Below, one piece after another: positions 1 through 5,806 of a stretch of 35,831 nt of DNA. Below the pieces are notes generated by a model. That model saw only the letters and a list, made by a program, of their open reading frames with translations, was not told the origin of the DNA and did not search any database. Both the position numbers and the translations under genes were made by a program. Origin of the DNA: an uncultured Pelagibacteraceae bacterium (GTDB lineage Bacteria > Pseudomonadota > Alphaproteobacteria > Pelagibacterales > Pelagibacteraceae); the NCBI GenBank assembly GCA_902630925.1, contig CACOWO010000008.1, forward strand, positions 1 to 35,831. Direction: 5' to 3'. Every line of letters starts with the position of its first letter. Positions within the stretch are counted from its first letter, which is position 1.

Positions 1-701
1 CTATTGACCTAGAGGCAGCAAAGAAAAATAACATAATTGTTTGTGGAACAGAAATAAATCCCAACCCTGCTGCTGAAATCACTTGGGCTTTAATTCTTGG
101 ACTTTATCGTAATATGAAACAAGAAATTGATAATATGTTCCAAGGTTATTGGCAAACAACTGTTGGTTTTGAACTTAAAGGAAAAATGCTGGGCTTAATC
201 GGTCTTGGAAAAAATGGAACTCAAGTAGCTAAAGTTGCAAAAGCTTTTGGCATGGAAGTTTGTGCATGGAGTGAAAATCTAAATTTGTCTAAGGCTAATG
301 AGTTAGGAGTTTTACCTATGAGTAAAGAAGATTTGTTAAAAAATTCAGATATCATTTCAATTCATGTTGTTTTAGGTGAAAGATACAAGAATTTAATAAC
401 AAAAAAAGAATTAGGAATGATGAAAAAAACTTCTTTCATTATCAACACTTCGAGGGGACCAATCATCAATGAAGATGATTTAGTTGAAGCTCTCAAAGAC
501 GAAAAAATTGCTGGAGCGGGATTAGATGTTTATGAAAAAGAACCTCTCCCTCAAGACCACAAGTTGAGATTTCTACCAAATGCTTTGTTATTGCCGCATA
601 TCGGTTATGTTACTGCAGAGAATTACTCAAAGTTCTATAATCAAATGATTGAGAATTTAGTAGCCTGTATAAACAATAAACCTTTAAGAATTATTTCTTA
701 A
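1..701 (+). CDS. D-isomer specific 2-hydroxyacid dehydrogenase, 5' end outside window
   Basis: The frame is open from the first bases of the window, so the gene starts upstream. The ATG at 114 is internal, because the 37 codons before it read as conserved catalytic-domain sequence (NPAAEITWALILGLYRN). About 232 codons are present, against some 310-330 for the family, so roughly the first quarter is missing. Visible are the NAD-binding glycine motif GLGKNG, the NTSRGPIINEDDLVEAL block that carries the catalytic arginine, the acidic residue in DVYEKEP, and the catalytic histidine in LPHIG. These belong to the SerA / glyoxylate / hydroxypyruvate reductase superfamily, which reduces 2-keto acids with NAD(P)H. 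The substrate cannot be decided from this fragment, since no C-terminal ACT domain is present and the N-terminal substrate loops lie outside. Confidence 0.93.
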   Translation, partial: IDLEAAKKNNIIVCGTEINPNPAAEITWALILGLYRNMKQEIDNMFQGYWQTTVGFELKGKMLGLIGLGKNGTQVAKVAKAFGMEVCAWSENLNLSKANELGVLPMSKEDLLKNSDIISIHVVLGERYKNLITKKELGMMKKTSFIINTSRGPIINEDDLVEALKDEKIAGAGLDVYEKEPLPQDHKLRFLPNALLLPHIGYVTAENYSKFYNQMIENLVACINNKPLRIIS

Positions 702-736
702 ACTTTATTCACATAATAATTTTTGATAAACTCAAA

Positions 737-765
737 TTGACCAAGTGATTTGTTTTTTATTAGAT
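737..765 (+). promoter_or_regulatory. Candidate sigma70 promoter of the small lipoprotein gene
   Basis: TTGACC (737-742) is followed by a 17-base spacer and TTAGAT (760-765). Transcription would start near 772, giving a leader of about 25 bases to the ATG at 797. The -35 is good and the -10 is mediocre. Confidence 0.4.
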
Positions 766-796
766 GGTTACTGATAGTAGTATCGAGAGGGAAATA

Positions 797-1183
797 ATGA
801 AAAAGATAATAAGTTTATTGTTAACACTAGTGCTTTTGACAGGTTGTGCAGAGTCTTTAGCTTTATTAGGACCAGCATCCACTTCAGTTACTGGAGGTAA
901 TTTAGCTCAATCAGCTGTATCCTCTGCTGTTAGTTTTGGAGTTAAAAAACAAACAGGTAAAAGCCCCATGGAGCATGCAATGGTATATGCCAAAAAACAT
1001 AATCCAGAAATGAAGAAATCAAAGTGTATAGAATTTATAGACATAACCGAGTCAGAGATTTGTGAAGCAGTAAAAAAGAATATTTCAGAAACAAAAGAGT
1101 ATTTTAAAAATAAAAAAAAAATAATCGTAAGGTCTAAAATAGAAAATTTAGCAAGAGAATCAGTTATTTATAATAGAAGGTAA
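797..1183 (+). CDS. Small predicted lipoprotein, unknown function
   Basis: This is a 128-residue protein beginning MKKIISLLLTLVLLTGCAES. A lysine start, a hydrophobic stretch and the lipobox LTGC (Cys17) predict lipidation and export to the periplasmic side. The frame stays open 11 codons further up, but I chose the ATG at 797 because it sits behind GAGGGAAATA, the same ribosome binding site used by the binding-protein genes here, and because the lipobox then falls at the right distance. The mature part is short and basic, with a Cys pair (SKC and EIC) about 15 residues apart that could form a disulfide. I do not recognise a family. The last 24 bases overlap, tail to tail, the rhodanese gene on the other strand. 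Confidence 0.75.
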   Translation: MKKIISLLLTLVLLTGCAESLALLGPASTSVTGGNLAQSAVSSAVSFGVKKQTGKSPMEHAMVYAKKHNPEMKKSKCIEFIDITESEICEAVKKNISETKEYFKNKKKIIVRSKIENLARESVIYNRR

Positions 1184-1552
1184 GCCTAACTTTTTCCAGC
1201 CTGGATCCTGACCATTGCCGCTATATCCATCAGAAACATTAAGCACAGTGTAGCCATCTGACTCTAAAAGTTGTGCAGCCATCATTGATCTCCCCCCTGC
1301 AGCACAAATTACTAAAATTTTTTTTTCTTTGTCAATTTTTTTTCTAACATTTTTCACAAAATTCGGGTCTGGCACTTGCCAATTTGATAAGTCAGGACTT
1401 ACAGTAACAAAATAGGTTTTAGAATTTAAATCTTCAGCATTAGGTTTTCCTAAAGATTTAAATTCATCCTCATTTCTCACATCCAATACAACTGTATTGG
1501 AGTTTTCTTTTATAAAATTTTTTATTTCTGATGATTTGATTTGTTTGATCAT
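1160..1552 (-). CDS. Rhodanese-like domain protein (sulfurtransferase family)
   Basis: This 130-residue, single rhodanese domain has no signal peptide. The N-terminal VVLDVRNEDEF matches the conserved LIDVRxxxE block. The active loop is CAAGGRS, with the persulfide-carrying cysteine at residue 83 and Arg88, followed by AAQLLESDGYTVLNVSDGY, the usual helix and strand leading to the GG/DGG turn. Rhodanese domains transfer sulfane sulfur from thiosulfate or persulfides to thiol acceptors; the donor here is unknown. It is the last gene of the bhmT-metY transcription unit and sits 39 bases after metY, with a GC-rich hairpin in between, so a role next to sulfur amino acid metabolism is likely. The 3' end overlaps the lipoprotein gene on the opposite strand. 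Confidence 0.88.
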   Translation of the reverse strand: MIKQIKSSEIKNFIKENSNTVVLDVRNEDEFKSLGKPNAEDLNSKTYFVTVSPDLSNWQVPDPNFVKNVRKKIDKEKKILVICAAGGRSMMAAQLLESDGYTVLNVSDGYSGNGQDPGWKKLGLPSIINN

Positions 1553-1560
1553 TTTTTATC

Positions 1561-1585
1561 TTGCCCCACTTATTCAGTGGGGCAA
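1561..1585 (-). promoter_or_regulatory. GC-rich hairpin between metY and the rhodanese gene
   Basis: TTGCCCCAC (1561-1569) and GTGGGGCAA (1577-1585) are perfect 9-base complements around a 7-base loop. Read on the minus strand it is followed by A-rich sequence rather than a T tract, then directly by the rhodanese ATG. A canonical intrinsic terminator is therefore unlikely. mRNA processing, 3'-end protection of bhmT-metY, or down-tuning of rhodanese translation fits better. Confidence 0.6.
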
Positions 1586-1591
1586 TAAAAT

Positions 1592-2884
1592 TTAAGCTGC
1601 TAAAGCTTGTTTGATGTCTGCAATAATATCGTCTGGGTGTTCAATACCAATTGACAATCTTACGTAACCTGGCGTTACACCTGCTGCTGCTAACGCTGCA
1701 TCATCTAACTGACTATGCGTTGTAGTAGCTGGGTGAATTGCTAAACTTCTAGCATCACCAATATTAGCAACGTGGTACAACATCTTTAAGTTATCGATGA
1801 ATTTGGCACCAGCTTCTTTAGTACCTAAGTCCATTCCAACTAAAGAACCGTATCCACCTTGCATATATTTTTTAGCTCTTTCTTTAATTTCACCTTGGTG
1901 ATTAGTAGGGTAGATTACATTTTTAACTTTCTTTTGTGTTTCTAAGAACGAAACTACTTTTTCTGCATTACTACAGTGTTGTTTCATTCTAAGAGCAACT
2001 GTTTCTAAGCCTTGAATAATTTGAAAAGCATTAAATGGACTTAAAGGAGCACCTAAGTCTCTCAATAAAACCACTCTTGCTCTAATTACAAAAGGAATGT
2101 TAGCTCCTGTTAATTGAGGAACTGCATCTGCCCATATAGCACCACCATAACTTTGATCAGGTTCATTTATTAATGGTTGTCTTTTTCTGTCTTTAATCCA
2201 GTCAAAGTTTCCACCATCAACAATAATTCCACCAATTGAAGTTCCGTGACCACCAATATATTTAGTCAAAGAATGCATTACAATTGCAGCTCCGTGAGCT
2301 AAAGGTTTACAAATTACTGGTGAAGCTGTGTTATCAATAATTAAAGGAATACCTTTTTTTCTACCGATATCTGAAACTTCTTTAATTGGGAACACACGAA
2401 GATAAGGATTAGGACAAGATTCACCGTAGTAAGCTCTTGTTTTATCATCAGTAACTTTTTCAAAGTTTTTAGGATCAGCAGGATCTGCAAATCTAACTTC
2501 AATACCTTGTTGTCTTAAAGTATTTTTGAATAAATTTACTGTACCTCCATATAAGTCAGTTGAAGCTACGATATTATCTCCAGCCTGTGCTAAATTTTGT
2601 ATACACATTGCTGATGCTGCTTGACCTGATCCAACCGCAAGTGCTGCAACGCCGCCTTCTAGTGCTGCAACTCTTTTTTCTAACACATCACATGTTGGGT
2701 TCATTATTCTCGTGTAAATGTTGCCGAACTCTTTCAAACCAAATAAATTTGCTGCAGTTTCTGCATTTTTAAATTGGTATGATGTAGTTTGGTAAATTGG
2801 AACTGCTACTGCTGTAGTTGCAGGATCACTTCTGTAATCGCTACCATGTAAGCCAATAGTTTCCGGATGTTTAAAATCAGCCAT
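1592..2884 (-). CDS. metY: O-acetylhomoserine sulfhydrylase (O-acetyl-L-homoserine thiol-lyase)
   Basis: This PLP enzyme of the Cys/Met metabolism family has 430 residues, the usual length for MetY and longer than MetB/MetC because of inserted loops. It makes homocysteine from O-acetylhomoserine and sulfide in the cytoplasm. Visible motifs are YTRIMNPTCDVLEKRVAALE near the start, the SGQAA block, LIIDNTAS (the Asp that contacts the PLP ring nitrogen), and MHSLTKYIGGHG with the Schiff-base lysine at 208. The C-terminal TTHSQL block is typical of the family. An AGGAGG site lies 8 bases before the ATG. The gene follows bhmT by 56 bases, and a 17-codon mini-ORF in that gap overlaps the metY start. 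Its product, homocysteine, is the substrate of the preceding gene product. Confidence 0.95.
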   Translation of the reverse strand: MADFKHPETIGLHGSDYRSDPATTAVAVPIYQTTSYQFKNAETAANLFGLKEFGNIYTRIMNPTCDVLEKRVAALEGGVAALAVGSGQAASAMCIQNLAQAGDNIVASTDLYGGTVNLFKNTLRQQGIEVRFADPADPKNFEKVTDDKTRAYYGESCPNPYLRVFPIKEVSDIGRKKGIPLIIDNTASPVICKPLAHGAAIVMHSLTKYIGGHGTSIGGIIVDGGNFDWIKDRKRQPLINEPDQSYGGAIWADAVPQLTGANIPFVIRARVVLLRDLGAPLSPFNAFQIIQGLETVALRMKQHCSNAEKVVSFLETQKKVKNVIYPTNHQGEIKERAKKYMQGGYGSLVGMDLGTKEAGAKFIDNLKMLYHVANIGDARSLAIHPATTTHSQLDDAALAAAGVTPGYVRLSIGIEHPDDIIADIKQALAA

Positions 2885-2930
2885 TGATTTTCCTCCTTAC
2901 TGTTTCTCTTGTCGTTTCTTTTTTCATCAT
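2877..2930 (-). CDS. Possible 17-codon mini-ORF bridging bhmT and metY
   Basis: Directly after the bhmT stop, GGAGG is followed by five bases and ATGATG. The frame runs 17 codons (MMKKETTRETVRRKING) and ends in a TGA inside ATGGCTGA, overlapping the metY start codon. The metY ribosome binding site AGGAGG is read as two Arg codons of this ORF. The start signal and the stop/start overlap are what a translational coupling device would look like. Chance is possible in such a short stretch, and no function of the peptide itself is suggested. Confidence 0.35.
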   Translation of the reverse strand: MMKKETTRETVRRKING

Positions 2931-2940
2931 TATAGCCTCC

Positions 2941-3999
2941 TTACGCTACGTTTCCATATTCTTTCATGTGTTTCGGTATTTTTTTATCTGAACCATACAT
3001 GAAATGTTTACTCATATTTTCCCTAAATCTGCTCGCCGGAACTCTTAAACCAATAGCTTCTGCAACCTCACGTATATGCATAGGGCTAGCTCCACAACAA
3101 ACACCGATGTATTTGACTCCAAGATCAAATACCTCTTTTGCGAAATTTCCAATCTCATATCTATTGCATTGCAATGGATCCATAGCAGTAGGAAATGTTC
3201 TGCCATGAGGAGATGGACAATTACATCCATTGTTATCTGGAAGATTAAAAAACGTCGGATGCGCCTCTGTGGTTCTGTAAGGAACTGGTAAAGCAGCTAC
3301 ATGACATTTAAGTTCTTTTCTTATCTCTTTTATATAAGGAAGCATTGTAGATGGACCTCTAAAACAATTTAAACCAACAACATCGGCTCCAAGTTCTTCT
3401 AACTTTTTACAAGTTTCAAGAATAGTGTAACCGTCTCTCATTTTATTTTCACCCATTGGGGAAATTGTAATTACTGATGGAAGTCCTGATTTTTTTATTT
3501 CTTCAAGTGCTGCAAATGCTTCCTCAGCGTAGTAAAAAGTTTCGCCAATTATAAAATCAGCCTTCTCCTCTTTCGCCCATTTCACCATTTCAGCAAACAT
3601 ATCTTTAACTTGAGATTGAATTTTTTGATTATTATCTTCCCAAATATTACTATTAGAAATGTTACCAGCCATCATACTTACACCTAAACCCTTAGGCGGA
3701 TTGTCAGCACATTTCCTAGCAATTCTTAAAGCAGCTCTATTTAAAGGCTCAAGCAAATGTTCCTTTTCAATCACTCTCATTTTTTCTCGGTGACCATTGT
3801 AAGTAAATGCTTGAACGATGTTAGAACCAGCGTGTTGAAATTCTTTGTGTAGATTTTCCAAAACTTCTGGATGTTCTAATGCTACTTCAGGAACAAATTC
3901 GCCTGAGGTTAAATAACCCCTTCGTTCCATTTCAAATAAGTAACCTTCTGCACAAATCAAAGGTTGTTTCTTTAACGTATCTAATAAAATATTACTCAT
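2941..3999 (-). CDS. bhmT: Betaine-homocysteine S-methyltransferase type enzyme
   Basis: This 352-residue homocysteine methyltransferase of the BHMT / MmuM fold makes methionine from homocysteine. The zinc-binding cysteines are visible: Cys212 in GLNCFRGP and Cys301-Cys302 in GVCCGASP. An early GYLFEMERRGYL segment matches the N-terminal GxxxxLxxRG block of the family. The length, and SAR11 knowledge, favour a glycine-betaine (or similar methylated osmolyte) donor over S-methylmethionine. The donor is inferred, not proven. It is the first long gene of a minus-strand unit with metY and the rhodanese. The start follows GGAGAG, which sits in a hairpin, and is overlapped by a 21-codon upstream ORF. 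Regulation by SAM through the upstream RNA elements is strongly suggested. Confidence 0.93.
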   Translation of the reverse strand: MSNILLDTLKKQPLICAEGYLFEMERRGYLTSGEFVPEVALEHPEVLENLHKEFQHAGSNIVQAFTYNGHREKMRVIEKEHLLEPLNRAALRIARKCADNPPKGLGVSMMAGNISNSNIWEDNNQKIQSQVKDMFAEMVKWAKEEKADFIIGETFYYAEEAFAALEEIKKSGLPSVITISPMGENKMRDGYTILETCKKLEELGADVVGLNCFRGPSTMLPYIKEIRKELKCHVAALPVPYRTTEAHPTFFNLPDNNGCNCPSPHGRTFPTAMDPLQCNRYEIGNFAKEVFDLGVKYIGVCCGASPMHIREVAEAIGLRVPASRFRENMSKHFMYGSDKKIPKHMKEYGNVA

Positions 4000-4057
4000 A
4001 TTCTCTCCAATTAACCGGAGAGAGATGAAATCTTTCGAGGGGTTCTAATGATTTCAT
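3992..4057 (-). CDS. Upstream ORF in the bhmT leader, 21 codons
   Basis: The ATG lies 6 bases after AAGGAG, a better ribosome binding site than that of bhmT. The peptide begins MKSLEPLERFHLS and ends NWREYE. Its TAA lies 2 bases beyond the bhmT ATG, so the two frames overlap by 8 bases (ATGAGTAA) in different registers. The codons for HLS and NWRE contain both arms of the hairpin that hides the bhmT ribosome binding site. The AAGGAG site belongs to the SAM-V-like element, so the switch would act on this ORF first and on bhmT through coupling. Whether the peptide is made is unknown. An alternative is that it is a passive coding stretch. Confidence 0.5.
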   Translation of the reverse strand: MKSLEPLERFHLSPVNWREYE

Positions 4058-4058
4058 C
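4002..4058 (-). promoter_or_regulatory. Two adjacent hairpins covering the upstream ORF start and the bhmT ribosome binding site
   Basis: Hairpin 1 pairs GATGAAATC (4058-4050) with GATTTCATC (4032-4024), a perfect 9-base stem with a 17-base loop. The upstream ORF start codon is inside its 5' arm. Hairpin 2 pairs TCTCTCC (4023-4017) with GGAGAGA (4008-4002) around 8 bases, and its 3' arm is the bhmT ribosome binding site. The hairpins abut without a gap. A ribosome reading the upstream ORF would melt both. Confidence 0.6.
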
Positions 4059-4063
4059 TACTT

Positions 4064-4119
4064 CTCCTTTTTAGTACTTCGGCATATGCCAGGTGTACAA
4101 TATGGTTCAAATACCCGGT
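4064..4119 (-). ncRNA. SAM-V riboswitch-like element (translational)
   Basis: Downstream of the SAM-II terminator the transcript contains ATTGTACACC (4101-4092), then a GGCATATGCC segment (4090-4081), then GAAGTACTAAAAAGGAG (4080-4064). From memory this order (an AUUGYAC.CC loop, a stem arm, then GA.AAGU.CU.AAAAGG) matches the SAM-V aptamer. GGTAT (4115-4111) can pair with ATGCC (4085-4081) to close the stem. The terminal AAGGAG is the ribosome binding site of the upstream ORF, and CCT at 4093-4091 could pair with its AGG. A SAM-II plus SAM-V tandem before bhmT is known in Pelagibacter. I could not fold it, so exact limits are approximate. Confidence 0.7.
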
Positions 4120-4137
4120 TTAAATTTAGATTATTCT

Positions 4138-4166
4138 AAAAAAAAACCACCGGCTAAAGCGGTGGT
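4138..4166 (-). terminator. Intrinsic terminator, expression platform of the SAM-II riboswitch
   Basis: ACCACCG (4166-4160) pairs perfectly with CGGTGGT (4152-4146) around a 7-base loop and is followed by an uninterrupted run of T. The 5' arm and loop (CGCTTTAGC, 4161-4153) are the exact complement of GCTAAAGCG (4188-4180) at the 3' end of the aptamer, which gives the antiterminator. Confidence 0.9.
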
Positions 4167-4179
4167 CATAAGACTTAGA

Positions 4180-4232
4180 CGCTTTAGCTGGATTTATATA
4201 GCGCCCGCAAGTAGTTATAACTCAGCGCTGAA
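4180..4232 (-). ncRNA. SAM-II riboswitch aptamer
   Basis: The P1 stem AGCGC (4229-4225) / GCGCT (4204-4200) encloses TGAGTTATAACTACTTGCGG. It is followed by ATATAAATCCAGCTAAAGCG, which matches the SAM-II pattern CGCUGA...UUGC...GCG...AUAAAU..AGCUAAA. In SAM-II the AGCUAAA segment is held in the pseudoknot when SAM binds. Here that segment is also one half of a 9-base antiterminator, so SAM binding should release the terminator and switch off bhmT-metY. The predicted transcription start falls at the first base of P1, so the aptamer would be the very 5' end of the RNA. Confidence 0.88.
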
Positions 4233-4235
4233 GAG

Positions 4236-4265
4236 CTTATATCAATATTTCTTAGTTTCAGTCAA
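4236..4265 (-). promoter_or_regulatory. Promoter of the bhmT-metY unit
   Basis: TTGACT (4265-4260), an 18-base spacer, then TATAAG (4241-4236), read on the minus strand. The start would be near 4229. Most of the promoter lies inside the last codons of the ATP-grasp gene. Confidence 0.55.
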
Positions 4266-5186
4266 CTCTTTTTTTAAAAATTTCGCTATTTCGTACATGC
4301 CATCTATCTTCGCCTTATTTTCAGCAATACCGTTATAATTTGTATTTGTATTGACATCATAGGTATATCTAATGCCATTCTTATCAGTGATATACTCAAT
4401 TCCAGCAATTTCGATACTATTATTTTTCAAAAAATTCTCGTATTTTTTAATATCTGGATTCTTGTAATCTTTTAAAATCATGAACTTGTTACCATCAGGA
4501 TTATTTGATTTATCAGATTCTGTATTATTTTTACTATCACAAGGACAAAGTTCAAAAGAATTTCCTGCATCTACTTGAACTGTATATAAAAATTTTGAGT
4601 TAACAAATTCCATTCTATGAATAACTTTAGGATTAGCATCTATATATTCTTGCAAAATCGTTATTCCATCAACAGAGTTCTCGAATAAAGGATTGTTAAC
4701 GTACTGCTCTAATTCATGTTTATTTAAGAAAAGCTTTACACCTAAACCTCTCCCTGCCCGGTTATGTTTTGTTATAAATGGTTTATCGAATTGATTTGAT
4801 GCCTCAATAATTTGGTTTTTATTTGAGCAAAAAATAGATTTTGGTGTTTTAATTCCAGCCTCTTTTAATTTTAAATATTGTAAAGATTTACTTACCTCTA
4901 AAGCAAGTGCATTTTCATCATTTATGACTCTCCTTTTATGTGCTTTTAACCAATTAAGCACTACAGAGGTATATTCAGGTGCATACCTGTGGCCTCTTAC
5001 GTGAGAGCTAGCACTCATCCTGTTATAAAAAACTCCATGAGGCGGAGTTTTGCCTAAATCTATTTTTGCCTTTTCTACGTGCCAATCCTCATACTCAACA
5101 TCGAGTTTTTTTAAATTATTTTCTAGAGGTTTAGTCCAGGCCTCATTTTCGTGAATAATATATGCTTTCATAAGAGCCATATACAT
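4242..5186 (-). CDS. ATP-grasp family ligase (RimK / glutathione-synthetase-like fold), substrate unknown
   Basis: This protein is up to 314 residues. After an N-terminal alpha/beta domain (MKAYIIHENEAW onward, with a HVRGHRYAPE segment), an ATP-grasp domain begins around residue 100. FITKHNRAGRGLGVKLF is the lysine and glycine-rich nucleotide loop, ILQEYID the second ATP-grasp strand, and YDVNTNTNYN near the C terminus the metal-binding Asp/Asn block. ATP-grasp enzymes join a carboxylate to an amine or thiol through an acyl phosphate. The acceptor cannot be told from sequence. Three in-frame ATGs (at 5186, 5180 and 5171) are possible starts; none has a strong ribosome binding site, and MKAYII at 5171 looks like the first strand of the fold. 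The gene lies between bhmT and cysE, so a link to sulfur metabolites is a contextual guess only. Confidence 0.8.
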   Translation of the reverse strand: MYMALMKAYIIHENEAWTKPLENNLKKLDVEYEDWHVEKAKIDLGKTPPHGVFYNRMSASSHVRGHRYAPEYTSVVLNWLKAHKRRVINDENALALEVSKSLQYLKLKEAGIKTPKSIFCSNKNQIIEASNQFDKPFITKHNRAGRGLGVKLFLNKHELEQYVNNPLFENSVDGITILQEYIDANPKVIHRMEFVNSKFLYTVQVDAGNSFELCPCDSKNNTESDKSNNPDGNKFMILKDYKNPDIKKYENFLKNNSIEIAGIEYITDKNGIRYTYDVNTNTNYNGIAENKAKIDGMYEIAKFLKKELTETKKY

Positions 5187-5210
5187 TCTACTTTAAAATT
5201 TTCAAGTAGA
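5187..5210. promoter_or_regulatory. 24-bp dyad, candidate operator between ATP-grasp gene and cysE
   Basis: TCTACTT (5187-5193) mirrors AAGTAGA (5204-5210). Between them T-AAAATTTT-C continues the symmetry with a single mismatch, making a nearly perfect 24-bp palindrome. It lies over the -35 side of cysE and the leader of the ATP-grasp gene. It may be a repressor site. An RNA hairpin role is less likely on the cysE side, because it is upstream of the predicted start. Confidence 0.4.
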
Positions 5211-5211
5211 C

Positions 5212-5221
5212 ATTATATAAT
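5212..5221. promoter_or_regulatory. Shared divergent -10 palindrome ATTATATAAT
   Basis: TATAAT reads on the plus strand at 5216-5221, six bases before the cysE ATG. It also reads on the minus strand at 5217-5212, ahead of the ATP-grasp gene. The -35 for cysE is weak (TTTAAA at 18 bases). Both genes probably start transcription from this one AT box. Confidence 0.5.
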
Positions 5222-5227
5222 AACTTA

Positions 5228-5806
5228 ATGAATGATTATTTAAATTCTATAAAAGCCCGAGATCCTGCTGCCAAATCTATTATGAGCATAATACTAACCT
5301 ATCCTGGTGTTAAAGCAGTATTTTTGCATAGAATTTCTAACTTTTTCCATATTGCTGGATTTCACCTTATTGCAAGAATTATATCTCAAACAACTAGATT
5401 TTTTACAGGTATTGAAATTCACCCAGGTGCAAAAATTGGTAAAAATTTATTTATTGATCATGGCATGGGAGTAGTGATTGGTGAGACATCAGAGATTGGT
5501 AATAATGTTACTATATACCATGCTGTAACTTTAGGCGGCAGTTCACCTAGTATTGATAGCGAAAGACAACGTTATGAAAAAAGACACCCAACAATAGGTG
5601 ACGATGTTGTTATCGGCTCAGGTGCTCAAATTATTGGTCCTGTTGTTATAGGGAAATGTGCAAGGATTGCTGCTAATGCAGTTGTTGTGAAAGATGTGCC
5701 TGAAAACACAACAATGGTTGGCATACCTGCAAAAGCAGTTAAATTAGAAAATAAAGGAAGCTTTAGACCTTACGGCGTTGATGATAAAGTAAAAGATGAG
5801 CAATAA
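5228..5806 (+). CDS. cysE: Serine O-acetyltransferase
   Basis: This 192-residue left-handed beta-helix acetyltransferase makes O-acetylserine from serine and acetyl-CoA, the first step of cysteine synthesis. A short helical N domain ([23 protein letters not shown]) is followed by hexapeptide repeats. Diagnostic blocks are [11 protein letters not shown] and [23 protein letters not shown], with the catalytic Asp-His, then VTLGGS and the [14 protein letters not shown] coils. The length is that of the short CysE forms, which lack the extended N-terminal hexamerisation domain. No ribosome binding site is present, and a perfect TATAAT ends six bases before the ATG, so the message is probably leaderless. 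The stop overlaps the msrB start by 11 bases. Confidence 0.95.
   Translation: MNDYLNSIKARDPAAKSIMSIILTYPGVKAVFLHRISNFFHIAGFHLIARIISQTTRFFTGIEIHPGAKIGKNLFIDHGMGVVIGETSEIGNNVTIYHAVTLGGSSPSIDSERQRYEKRHPTIGDDVVIGSGAQIIGPVVIGKCARIAANAVVVKDVPENTTMVGIPAKAVKLENKGSFRPYGVDDKVKDEQ

Noticed and set aside
1561..1585. Intrinsic terminator after metY
   Set aside because: The stem is strong, but no T tract follows on the transcribed strand, so it is listed as a regulatory hairpin.
2560..2772. Plus-strand ORF inside metY
   Set aside because: Shadow of the metY frame; the minus-strand protein carries all family motifs. Similar shadows inside bhmT, tctC, liv and acnA genes were dropped for the same reason.
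3992..4057. bhmT start extended by a frameshift into the upstream ORF
   Set aside because: The bhmT ATG has its own GGAG site at normal distance, and its N terminus reads as a complete BHMT start. A sequencing slip joining the two frames is therefore not needed, although it cannot be excluded.
4093..4338. Plus-strand ORF across the SAM-II / SAM-V leader
   Set aside because: It reads the complement of structured RNA and the end of the ATP-grasp gene, has no ribosome binding site and resembles no protein.
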